From Ignavibacteria bacterium (GTDB lineage Bacteria; Bacteroidota; Ignavibacteria; Tepidaquicellales; Tepidaquicellaceae), in assembly GCA_016719565.1 (NCBI GenBank), contig JADJYU010000018.1, positions 82,805 through 146,804 on the forward strand: a stretch of 64,000 nucleotides of DNA. Direction: 5' to 3'. Every line of letters begins with the position of its first letter. Within the stretch, counting starts at the first letter, position 1. A program made the translations under genes and the position numbers. Shown piece after piece: positions 26,917 through 36,907 of the stretch. The notes beneath the pieces are model-generated. The model worked only from the letters and a program-made list of their open reading frames with translations, made no database searches and was not told the DNA's origin.

Positions 26917-27155
26917 GATTAGAAGTTATTAATTGTTAAAAGGTTTAAGTAGTATTGAAAATTAGGAAGAGAGAACCCCAGACCCACCCTAAAAGCCTTT
27001 TTTAGTTTTGCACTAGGCAGTATTTGGTCAGTAGTAAGACGAAGATGGATTAGAGGAAGAGAATGTGAAGAAAGAGAAGAAAAGAGAGATATTACGAAAG
27101 TAATGTGAGACCGTAAATCCTTTCAATCCAGCCTATATTCTAAATAACTGAACTA

Positions 27156-27182
27156 AAATCGTAAATGGAAATTACGATTTTT
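27156..27182 (+). terminator. Terminator-like hairpin upstream of the second replication-relaxation gene
   Basis: AAATCGTAA pairs with TTACGATTT around a 7-nt loop, followed by TTC. Stem is AT-rich and the T run short, so strength is moderate. Confidence 0.5.
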
Positions 27183-27246
27183 CTATTTATATTTACGGAA
27201 ATTTTACGGTAAAATGTATTACACTTCACCCATATTAGAGGTTGCA

Positions 27247-27952
27247 ATGAAAAAGGTAAATCCTATATTACAGACCAGTGCAAAAAAACGGGTCATATAA
27301 ACTAGTGTGGGATTTATTCTACAAGACTAGACTTCTTAAATACGTTCACCACGAACAATACCCCACAATCCGAAAAACATTTAATAAAGTTTCTGCCGAA
27401 AAGAAATTAAAACATCTCTGTAACAAGGGATATTTAGAGGAATGTGAAAATGGTAAAGTCTTTGTTGCGACTGACGAGGTACTACCCATCCTTCAAGAAC
27501 TCAAAGAATACAACACAAATTTATTACCGAAAGATAAGCCAGTCGGGAAAGGCGATATAAATGAAATACTAAATACTGAAGCTTTTATCCAAGCGGTCAA
27601 ACTTCCAGATTTTTACACGTTATTATATCCGACAGAATTTAGAGATTCTCATGATTTGATACCTGATGCTTTACTGGTATTGAAATCCAAGGAAGAAAGA
27701 AAATATAAACTTATATTTCTAGAAGTTGAGGCTAAGAAACCTAAATGGGTTGAAAAGTTAGCCGGCAAGAGAGAGAATTATGTATTGCTTTCCAAAGATT
27801 ATAGATTCTATGATTACTGGAAGACGACATCTGAAAAGATTGGATTAGCTATTCCTGATGTTTCAAATTTAAAATTTTCAGTAAATTTCATTTGCTCAAT
27901 AAAAGAAAATTTCGGCAATGGATTTCACTTTACTCAGTCGCTTACGAACTAG
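27247..27952 (+). CDS. Replication-relaxation-like protein, second member (frameshift near start)
   Basis: ATG 27247 gives MKKVNPILQTSAKK and then breaks in a seven-A run at about 27290. The continuing frame reads NGSYKLVWDLFYKTRLLKY, a winged-helix start, then HLCNKGYLEECENGKVFV. The second half repeats the nuclease-like pattern of the 21540 protein: LIPDALLVL, LIFLEVEAKK and EKLAGKRENY. About 234 aa when repaired. It is likely from the same family and element. Confidence 0.6.
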
Positions 27953-28404
27953 ACGTTACCAGTATAGGATTTTAGCATTTGCCTTCGCCTGTATTGCTTT
28001 TGGTATTACTTCAATATTTTTTTGGCAATTTCAATCAAGACATGTTCAATATGTTTGGAATTTTAAAATGTTGGAAGTTTCTGGAATGAGAAAGTTGATC
28101 TTGATTCCAATGTTACTTATAGAATAACTTGGGAAGAACCAACTTCGATTCCATATTTAATGACAATTAATGACACAGATGTTTCTGTCCCCAATATTAA
28201 ATTTTGGTGTAGTAGTTGTTATAACTATAGTAAGTATGTAATTTTTCAGAATTTAACTTCTCCTTTTTATTTAAAGCTATCAAATCCAACTATACTGGGA
28301 TTAAATTTTAAAAAGTAAAACCTCCGGATCATTCAAAACCTTTTGGTGAGTTTATGGAAGATTGGTTTGAATCTTGGTTTGATGGAGTTGCTCCGCATAA
28401 GTGA
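27918..28404 (+). CDS. Hypothetical membrane protein (frameshifted)
   Basis: It starts within the end of the upstream gene in another frame. An N-terminal membrane helix (ILAFAFACIAFGITSIFFW) is followed after an indel near 28090 by a beta-rich segment (VTYRITWEEPTSIPYLMTI, CSSCYNYS with a CxxC). A second indel near 28315 leads to an acidic-aromatic tail (PFGEFMEDWFESWF) with stop at 28402. About 161 aa. No family recognised; probably a conjugation-type envelope protein by context. Confidence 0.45.
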
Positions 28405-28479
28405 AAGTAGAAAGAATACAAAATAATGATAAACCTTATTTACTTTTTGATAAGTCTATTCCTATAATAAGAAATAAAA

Positions 28480-28752
28480 ATGTTAGGTAAAATAATTACT
28501 GTCTTCGTTTTTTTGATTGTAATATATGGCATCATAGGTACATTTGATTCTGTTTTTCTATCATTTAAAGAATTTTTATTTAACTCAATTTGGGGAGTAA
28601 TTGCTGTTATACTGGGAGTTTTTTCAATCTTGTTTTTTTATGCTTCTGCGAAAACGGCAACAAATTCAAAGTCCGAAAATAGTTTAATACCATCAGGTAA
28701 TTCTTTATCAGAATCACAAAAATATTTATCCGAAAAAAAACAAGTTATGTAA
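28480..28752 (+). CDS. Small two-helix membrane protein (90 aa)
   Basis: Two hydrophobic helices (about residues 3-23 and 35-56) are followed by a Ser-rich polar tail. It lies upstream of the coiled-coil protein in the same direction. No family recognised; its place before a VirD4-like ATPase suggests an element-encoded envelope component. Confidence 0.55.
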   Translation: MLGKIITVFVFLIVIYGIIGTFDSVFLSFKEFLFNSIWGVIAVILGVFSILFFYASAKTATNSKSENSLIPSGNSLSESQKYLSEKKQVM

Positions 28753-28807
28753 GCGATTCAAATTCGTATTCATCTTATTTAAAAATAAATCAAGAAGCGG
28801 AGGTTCA

Positions 28808-29560
28808 ATGTCTTCAAATTTAGTTGTGCAAAACAGGGAAATTGATGTGTCAGTTTGTCAGATGGATGCATTTTCATATAAGTTAGCAAATTTAATGACA
28901 AAGCCTGAGCCTGTTTTTTTTAAACGTTGGCGTAACAGACGATTAAAGCTTGATATTGAACACATGTATTTAATAAAAGATTATGTTGATGCAATGCGAG
29001 ATGCCGGTGAATCATTTGTAAAATTTAAAGTTGATCAAATATTTAGTTATGAGAAAATTCAAGGATTGGTTCAACTAAATAGGAATGATCTATTACGGCA
29101 ATTACGGGAGTCAGAATTACAAATTGATTTATTGGAAAACGAGCATAGGGGGAAAATTGCTAAATTACATCTGTACATTAAAGAATTAGAATTAAATATT
29201 TTTGAAAAACTTACTCAAGTAGAAGAGTTACAAGCTAATATAGCTAAGATACAAAGCGATATTGAAAATACTCGCAATGATGCAATTTCAAGAATTAGAA
29301 TTACTGAGCAGGAATCAATTGCAAATATTCAGGCACGAGAAAAGGAATTGGAAATTAAAGAACAAGAAGCCATGGCAAACATTGAAATTAATAAAGCAAA
29401 AGCTGATGCAGAAATTTATGTAATGAAATTAAAAGCAGAAGATAAATCTAAATTAGAGCAGCAACGATCCGCTGTACTCGATAAAATCATAAAAGAGATG
29501 AATTTGGATTCTATTAGGCCGTTGGATGTTTATTTATTAATTAAATTACTGATACAATAA
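28808..29560 (+). CDS. Coiled-coil protein (250 aa)
   Basis: An N-terminal 50-70 residues (LANLMTKPEPVFFKRWRNRR) precede a long coiled coil (about residues 95-225) with IKELELNIFEKLTQVEELQ and REKELEIKEQEAMANIEINK. No signal peptide or membrane helix. The gene ends 14 bp before another helical frame at 29575, and a single indel near 29550 would fuse the two into about 310 aa. Likely a cytoplasmic partner of the downstream ATPase. Confidence 0.55.
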   Translation: MSSNLVVQNREIDVSVCQMDAFSYKLANLMTKPEPVFFKRWRNRRLKLDIEHMYLIKDYVDAMRDAGESFVKFKVDQIFSYEKIQGLVQLNRNDLLRQLRESELQIDLLENEHRGKIAKLHLYIKELELNIFEKLTQVEELQANIAKIQSDIENTRNDAISRIRITEQESIANIQAREKELEIKEQEAMANIEINKAKADAEIYVMKLKAEDKSKLEQQRSAVLDKIIKEMNLDSIRPLDVYLLIKLLIQ

Positions 29561-29574
29561 ACACTGATGATTTT

Positions 29575-29739
29575 ATGGACTTTGATAAAAAGGTACAGCT
29601 TATGGATGAAGAGTTAAATAGAATGAAAGCAGAAAATAGATATAAAACTGCTGAAGCTGTAGAAAAAGAAGCTGAAGCGAAAGAACGCGCTGCTCAATCT
29701 AAAGCAAATATCAAAGACATTAACAATCCTTATGCTTAA
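29575..29739 (+). CDS. Short helical protein or C-terminal part of the coiled-coil protein (54 aa)
   Basis: The frame MDFDKKVQLMDEELNRMKAE continues the heptad pattern of the upstream gene and is Ala/Glu/Lys rich. Its stop overlaps the start of the ATPase gene by 8 bp. It could be a separate coupled gene or, after one indel, the tail of the 28808 gene. Confidence 0.5.
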   Translation: MDFDKKVQLMDEELNRMKAENRYKTAEAVEKEAEAKERAAQSKANIKDINNPYA

Positions 29740-30886
29740 AATTGGAATCGGATTAGATGGTAAAGAAGGTTCAGCTTGGGTGAAGCCAGGAGATAGATAC
29801 AAACATTTACTGTGTCTTGGCTCTACAGGTATGGGTAAGACTACGTTTCTCTCATACCTCATCAGAAAAGAATTGGACAATGCTTGTATTGTTTTAGATC
29901 CTAATGGAAATCTTATTGAACAAATTGCTCCATTCATTCCAAGTGAAAGATTATTATATATTGATAAACACAATCCCGTCTCACTCAACCCACTTTCACG
30001 AGGGTATCTTAACTGGTCGGAAAATGCCAAAGAATTAATTCAACTTATTAATTCAGCTGTTAGAGAAATTAATGCTAAACAAGTTGAGATGACAGTGTTA
30101 ATGACAAGAATTGTTAAGAACGCACTTAGAGTATTTAAGGATAATGAATTGAATATTAAACACTTAATGGAATTTTTAGATGACGAAAAAAAACGTGCTG
30201 AGCTTTCGTATGATTCATATTGGAGCAACTTTGATAAAACAAACAGGGAAGCGAAAGAAAGTTGTAAAAGAATAACAGCCAGACTATCGGTGTATTGCGA
30301 TGATTTAGACTTACAACCATTTCTTTCCGGACAAAATAAGTTTAACTTAACAGAAATTATTAACAACAAAAAAGTTGTATTAGTAAATTGCGATGGGCTG
30401 GATGATGAAGCTACTGCTTTCTTAGGTTGTCTGGTCACTAATCAAATAAAGTCGTATTATCTTCACAAAGCAAAAGTAGGAGGCAATCCCTTATTCTTTT
30501 ATTGCGATGAATTTCATTTATTTATACAGGAACACTTTGGAAGATTTTTAGCTGAAGGCAGAAAATTTAATTTTAGCTTTAACTTTGCCGGACATTCCTT
30601 TGCATTACTGGACACTCTGTTTAGAGCGATGGTGCTTCGGAGTTATGTCAAAGTTATATTAGGGAATGACGGTGATGATGCACAAATATTATCTAAGTCA
30701 CTGCAAATCAAAGCAACCGATATAATAAATCTTAAACCCTTTAATGCAATAACAAGAATTGGAAATAAAAATTTTAAGATTCAATTGTTTCGACCACCGA
30801 TTGCAACCCCACTTCAATTTAATAAACCTCAAAGATCTATTGAGACAGAGCTTTGTTTTTTAGGTGATGAATGGATTTTATTTTAG
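29732..30886 (+). CDS. VirD4/TraG-like coupling ATPase (conjugation type)
   Basis: A 384-aa FtsK/HerA-type ATPase: Walker A LGSTGMGKTT near residue 30, VLDPNGNLIEQI after it, Walker B FFYCDEFHLF near 255, and a sensor-like NFAGHSFALLD. There is no N-terminal membrane anchor, unlike classical VirD4. Together with two replication-relaxation-like proteins, ArdC and RadC it marks the segment as part of a plasmid or integrative element. No relaxase or VirB4 is in the window, so the element seems partial. Confidence 0.75.
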   Translation: MLKIGIGLDGKEGSAWVKPGDRYKHLLCLGSTGMGKTTFLSYLIRKELDNACIVLDPNGNLIEQIAPFIPSERLLYIDKHNPVSLNPLSRGYLNWSENAKELIQLINSAVREINAKQVEMTVLMTRIVKNALRVFKDNELNIKHLMEFLDDEKKRAELSYDSYWSNFDKTNREAKESCKRITARLSVYCDDLDLQPFLSGQNKFNLTEIINNKKVVLVNCDGLDDEATAFLGCLVTNQIKSYYLHKAKVGGNPLFFYCDEFHLFIQEHFGRFLAEGRKFNFSFNFAGHSFALLDTLFRAMVLRSYVKVILGNDGDDAQILSKSLQIKATDIINLKPFNAITRIGNKNFKIQLFRPPIATPLQFNKPQRSIETELCFLGDEWILF

Positions 30887-31082
30887 TACTAGAATTACAT
30901 CCTGTTTTTAATTTTTACTTCATATTTCAATAATTATTTACACATAATCTTTTTATTTTCTATGCGTTTTTAGAATCAGATTAAATGCGAATAAGTTAAT
31001 TATACTTAATTAGACTTTATAATTTTAATCTTTTAAACTATGTTCTTTTCACAACAAATTTTTTAAAATTTAATTAAATATT

Positions 31083-33318
31083 ATGAAATCATTTAATTTT
31101 TATCTAATTGTGTTTACGATTTATTTTCTATCAATTTCGAATACCGGTATATCGGCTACTTATTATGTAAGCCCTGATGGAGATGATTCTAATAATGGAA
31201 CGTCTATTTCAACTCCATGGTAAACGATTAAGAAAGTTACTTTATTTGGACTTAACAGTGGCTTTAGTGCAGGAAGTTTTATAAAATTTGAAGGGGGAAA
31301 GATCTTTGAATCAGATACATCATTTTTTGGCGCTGCTCTTTGGATTGTTAATAGCGGAACCATTAACTCTCCAATTATTTTTACAAGTTATGGTGAAGGA
31401 AGGGCGACAATTAAATTTGAAGAAACTGGCATATTATGTGTAAATAGAAAGTTTATAGAAATTAGAAGTTTAAATTTTAGAAGTAACTTTAATCCGTTTA
31501 ATCAAAGTGGAACTTCCTTTAATAATAATATCGGTATCTTGTATTATAATTCTACTAATTCACAACTTGAGAGAATATTTATAGACAGCTGTAATTTTCC
31601 CGAATTTTAAATACTGAGTTAATTTCGGTTCTTCGTTAGACTCATTAGGCGGGTATAAAAATATTAAAATTTCTAATTGTAAATTTGATTCAATAGGCCA
31701 TATTGGTTTTTCAATTACAAATGGAAGAATGTTTTCATTTTCAAATTATCCTAATAAAGATATAACAATAAAAAATTGTGAATTTTCCAGAGTTAAAGGT
31801 TACAATAATGCAACAAACCCCGGTACTTTTACCGGTATAGGAATTTTCCTGGTAGCTGTCGATTCTGCCATGGTTGAAAGAAATTTAGTATATAGTTGCG
31901 GAGGATTAGGTTATGAAGGTGAAGGATCCGGACCGGATGGGATTGAAGCAGCCAGATGCAATAAAATTGTTTACCAATACAATGAAGTTTATGATCAAAA
32001 ATCATCATCCGAAACAGATGGTTCAGGTTTACATTTTGGGGATGGTGTGCAAAATAGTATTATACAATATAATTACTCACATGATAATGACGGCGCAGGA
32101 ATAAATTGTTATTCTTATGATGGTAATTATCCTCTTTCAGACAGTAATAATATTACAAGATATAATATCTGCGCTAAAAATGGCCGTGGTGACGGAGATG
32201 GACACGGTGAAATTGAAGTTGGCGGAAGTTCACCGAAAACAACATATAGTATTCAAATTTATAATAATACTTTATATGCTACTGATCAGAATGGAAATGA
32301 CAGGTCTGTATTTATGCTATATAGAAATGTTAATGGCATAACATTCAGGAACAATATTGTTTATAGCGCGGATACAAGTGTGGCGCTATTTTCACATTAT
32401 CCGACAGGCGGCACGTATTCAAATATTTTTATTCAAAATAATGTATACTGGTCTGATCAGCAAATATTTAAATTTAGAGAAGGATTTTCTTTCTACTATG
32501 ATTATTTATCCTGGCAAACTGTAACAGGGTTTGAAAAAATTAACGGAGTAAATGTTGGTTATACTGAAGATCCGATGTTAGTAAATCCTAATGATGCTGG
32601 AAATGTTAATAATTATAAAACAAATCCGGGTTCTGTCACAGTTGAGAACGGTTTAAATTTAAATTCAATGTTTGGAACCACCCCCGGCAGTAATGATTTT
32701 TATGGAAGTTCCATTCCAAGAGCAAATGAATTTGACATAGGGGCTTACGAAGATACTTCGGTATTTGTAATAGTTGATTTAACTATATTAATTGAGGGAT
32801 TTTATAATTCAATTTCTGACACTCAAATAGGAGATACTGTGAGATTGTATCTTGCAGAATCCGAGTCACCTTATAATGTAGTCGATGTTTCGAAATCTTA
32901 TATAAACACCAAAGGAAAAGGGTATTTTATATTTAACGCTGATATTTTAGTGGAGTCAGGTATAGATCACTATTTGGTCGCAACTCACAGAAATAGCATT
33001 GAGACTTGGAGCAGCTCCCCCGTGAATCTGCACATATCCGGATCAAGAGTTTATTATAACTTTACAACTGATGACTCACAGGCATATGGAGATAATATAG
33101 TTCAAAAAGGATCCAAATGGTGTATTTATGGAGGTGATGTAAATCAGGATGGAGTAATTGATTTAATCGGAGATGGAGATCTGGTTGAGAATGCTGTAAA
33201 TAATATTGAAACTGGTTATGTTTCAACAGATTTAAATGGAGATCAAGTTGTAGATATAGCAGATCTGACTATCGTGGAGAGTAATTCAACTAACTTTATT
33301 ATAATTGTTAAGCCATAA
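31083..33318 (+). pseudogene. Secreted beta-helix / dockerin-like protein, copy 1 (nonsense codon and frameshift)
   Basis: From ATG 31083 a signal peptide is followed by ATYYVSPDGDDSNNGTS, the usual start of right-handed beta-helix surface proteins. Codon 47 is TAA (31221-31223) where the paralogue at 36908 has CAG (PWQT). A frameshift near 31610 follows. From 31729 the frame is intact: beta-helix repeats (QNSIIQYNYSHDND), then a beta-rich domain (VDLTILIEGFYNS) and dockerin-like GGDVNQDGVIDL and DLNGDQVVDIAD. Likely cell-surface or secreted, possibly glycan-binding. Confidence 0.75.
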
Positions 33319-33371
33319 ATTTGTAATTTTAAAATATTAAATTACATTTTTAAATTAAAGTTTTATAAAAT

Positions 33372-34778
33372 TTGAATAAGAATTTAACTTTAGTAATAAA
33401 TTGTTTGCTGTTACTGATTTTTATTCCATTTTTAATTTTATTTTTTTTTAATCACCCAACCCCCTAAGATTTTTTTTGGGGAGTGACAATTATCGACAAT
33501 GGCTATATAGCAGCTCAAAAACTTTTTTATTCTACATGGAGCGGCAGATATTTTTCATATTCCATATTAAGCGTAAATCCATTATTATTTAAATCCATTA
33601 TCGGATATAAAATATTTTTACTTGGGTTTTTTATTTTATTTTTTGCCACAATCTTCTTCTTTATAACAACTTTCACAAAAAACATTTTAACTTTTAAAGA
33701 AAAGATATTGCTATTATTTTCTTTTATGTTCTTATATTTTTATTCTATGCAGTCTGTATCGGAAGGATTTTACTGGCTCACTGCTGTAATGATTTATCCA
33801 TTAGGAATAATGATGATTTTGCTTTTTCTGATCTTTTATAAAAAACTATCAGAAACAGATAATAAAAATTTGAAAATATTGTACTTTTCGCTTGCATTAT
33901 TTTCAATTATAACGGCTGTAGGAACAAGTGAAATTAATTCTTTTCTTATTGTATGTTTAAATATATTTATTTTATTGAAGAATATTAGATTAAAGAACAG
34001 TTTTATTAAATTTTCAATTATATTCACATTAACAGCATTATTTTTTTATTATACTTTCCTACTTATCACCCGGAAATTTTCTCAGAGCAACAGCGTTTGA
34101 AAAATCTCATAACTTCATGCAGTCATTTGAGATGTCAGTTATTCTGACTTTCAGAAATTTTTTCAACTGGATAGTGTTTTCCCCCTTATTAATTATCACA
34201 TTATTATTGTCTCCGGTTTTTTTAAAAATATTAAACGGATATTATGAGAATAAGGAAATTAAAATTACAAATAGTTTATACTTAAGTGTTTTCATAAAAT
34301 ATTTATCTTTGTATTTAATAGTTTTTGTTATCATTTTCTTTACAATCTGGAATACAGGAGAAATGCCGTATGGAAGAACTCTTAATACAGCTTTTATAGT
34401 TTTTTTGAGCGGATGGTTTTATATCTGTATTTATATTTTATATCAGTTTAAAAGCAGAATTAATTTCAATTTTTTTAGAAAAACGCAAAAGTATGTTTAT
34501 GTAATATTTATTTTAATTTTGTCAGTTTTAATGTTTAAGAAAAATAATATACGGACTGCATATTCAGACGTGCTCAGGGAACAGCTTACAATTATAATCA
34601 GCAATTAAACCAAAGATATCAGAACATTCTGGAAGATAAATCTGAAAACAGTCAGGTTGACAGTATATTAATCATTCCTAAATCTTTTTTTCTCTATGAT
34701 ATCACTAATGATCCGGATAATTATTATAACAAATGGTATTCACAATATTTTAATAAAAAAACTATAATGCTGAAATAA
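33372..34778 (+). CDS. DUF6056-like polytopic membrane protein (three frameshifts)
   Basis: Pieces in three frames join into one protein of about 468 aa: an N-terminal helix (LLLLIFIPFLILFFF), then DDFFWGVTI, YSTWSGRYFSYSIL and NPLLF, a pattern typical of DUF6056. About ten hydrophobic helices follow and an extracellular-type end (AYNYNQQLNQRYQNILE) closes it at TAA 34776. Indels lie near 33470, 34075 and 34575. The start is taken at TTG 33372 because no ATG is in range. Likely a GT-C-like envelope enzyme of unknown substrate. Confidence 0.65.
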
Positions 34779-34993
34779 TTTTATCTAATTGTAATTTGTT
34801 TTTTATTGTTTTCCCCGTAATATGGATATTTCAATATAGGAATTGTATTCAACAGGTCGCTGGTTCAAGTTTCTTTTTCAACTCGATTTATAAAACAATA
34901 TAAGTGTAATTCACCTGGTAGTTTTTAATACATTTAGGTAAATAAAATATCCTTGGTCGAGTTTCATACGATACTTATTAAAAAATAAATTTT

Positions 34994-36598
34994 TTATTTT
35001 TTCACTTTATATAAAATCGTAACTGGCTCCGAAGTAGATGTAATTACTTCCAGTTCAATTGGCGGAGATTCTATGGAAAGTAAGTTTTTCCTTAAATCTT
35101 CATTTGAAGAAATCAAACCTTCCTTTTCGCTGACAAAGACATAATCAGCATTACTATTTTTTACAATTTGAATAAATTCCAAATAATTTTCTGCATATGG
35201 CATAACAACATAATTCATGTTTAAGTAATAAGCTATATGAGGTTTTCTTGCCATGACTGATTTTCCGGCAATACTTTCCTCATTAAGTTTTTCAACATTG
35301 TCTTTAACGGCCAATATTTCGACCGGAACATTATTGATGTCTTTTTTTGCTATATTATAAGAAGTGTAAAAGCTTAAAAATACTAATGCGAATAAAATTA
35401 TGGTGAATAGTTTTAAGTTTCGGATCTTCAAATTAAATCGTTGTAAAAATTTCTGAGCGAACAGCTGAACTATTAAAAAACAGTAAAACGGCAATAAGGG
35501 CAATGAAAATCTTTCCGAATAAAAAATCAGTAATATCTGAAAATAGAAAATAAGACTCGCCACGAAAAAATATTTTTCAGCCGCACTATGGAATTTAAAT
35601 CTTAACAGAAATATAATTAAACCAAGACCTGCCAGAACGCCAATATACTTTGGGAAAAATCTGAATATGTCTTTAGTAAAGTATGTCACAAAATTCTTTG
35701 ATATGCGTTTTGCGAATGCTCCAAAATCCCGAAAAACCACATCGGACATAGAGTCAAAAGTATTTTGATGTTTTGAAGTCCATTCATCCTTAGACATTGT
35801 ATCAGGTTTATACACAGTATAAGCAGTGTTTTGATAATTGTAATTATAAAAAAAATATCCGGTAGACTGATAACTAATAAAACCCCAGGCTGAAAGGATG
35901 AGAAACACAGGAATGATATAAGATAATATTGGCTTGAGAAATTTATTCCTTTGGTTAATATTTTCATTGCTTATATTTCGCTTCATTTTATAAAAATGGA
36001 ATGCAAATATTATAATCGTAAGCAGTATTAATGATATTCCGGTATATCTGGTGAGGTATGCCAGTCCCGTAAGAATGCCGGCAATAAGTAAATTCCGTGG
36101 GTTTAAATCTTTACTGCTTAAAAGAAAATACAGCGCGGAAGTATAAAATACCAGAAAAAGCATATCTGTCCCGGGTTCATAAGTATAACGCCAGAAAATT
36201 TGATTGACAGCTACAAGTAAAACTACAAACAATGCGCCGTTTCGATTGAAAATAGAATTTATAATTTTAGAAATGAATAAAAGCGATATGCTTGCGCATA
36301 AGACATTTAGAAATTTTCCTGCCGAATAATAATCAGATTTAAAAAAAATTCCAGCAACAGCTAAAAAGATTTGATAAACAGGACCCCTGTATTGATCAAT
36401 TATCAAATTTCCTTTTAAGAGTTCTTTTGCCTGTGTGACGTAAGCAACATAGAAATCGGTTTCAACTCCGTAATCTCCAATTAATCGATTGCTCATTGTA
36501 ATAAACATCATTATTATAAAATATAATGAAGGTACTATATAAAAGAAATAGTTTGAGTTGAGAAATTTATGGGAGAAATTGACGGAATTATTGGTCAT
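34994..36598 (-). CDS. GT39/ArnT-like polyprenyl-phosphate-dependent glycosyltransferase
   Basis: A 534-aa polytopic protein in one intact frame. The first periplasmic loop has the acidic ETDFYVAY and later DQYRGPVYQ expected in PMT/ArnT-like enzymes, with about eleven to twelve helices, GLAYLTRYTGISLI in the middle and a soluble C-terminal domain (NADYVFVSEKEG). Enzymes of this class transfer a sugar from a lipid carrier to lipid A, protein or another glycan. It is convergent with the DUF6056 gene and sits between the two beta-helix paralogues. Confidence 0.8.
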   Translation of the reverse strand: MTNNSVNFSHKFLNSNYFFYIVPSLYFIIMMFITMSNRLIGDYGVETDFYVAYVTQAKELLKGNLIIDQYRGPVYQIFLAVAGIFFKSDYYSAGKFLNVLCASISLLFISKIINSIFNRNGALFVVLLVAVNQIFWRYTYEPGTDMLFLVFYTSALYFLLSSKDLNPRNLLIAGILTGLAYLTRYTGISLILLTIIIFAFHFYKMKRNISNENINQRNKFLKPILSYIIPVFLILSAWGFISYQSTGYFFYNYNYQNTAYTVYKPDTMSKDEWTSKHQNTFDSMSDVVFRDFGAFAKRISKNFVTYFTKDIFRFFPKYIGVLAGLGLIIFLLRFKFHSAAEKYFFVASLIFYFQILLIFYSERFSLPLLPFYCFLIVQLFAQKFLQRFNLKIRNLKLFTIILFALVFLSFYTSYNIAKKDINNVPVEILAVKDNVEKLNEESIAGKSVMARKPHIAYYLNMNYVVMPYAENYLEFIQIVKNSNADYVFVSEKEGLISSNEDLRKNLLSIESPPIELEVITSTSEPVTILYKVKK

Positions 36599-36907
36599 CT
36601 AAAATTTCATAAAAAAGTTTTATAATATAATAATATACCTTATTAAAAAATATTTTTAAATTAACAAAAAAGAACTTTTATCTTCTCTGAGATTATAAAA
36701 TTTTCCACTTTCTTTAGAAATAAAATGTCTTGATTTTTCATAAAAAAAATATAACCTTATTATAATTCATTAGTATTCGGGTGTGATTATCTTGGTTTTA
36801 CATTATGTTTACTTTAATTTTAATTATTTTTTCAATCCTTAATAGAATTCATAACGCCTAATTAGTTCTTTCATTAGACTTTTTTTAACATTTTTAAAAT
36901 TATTAAT

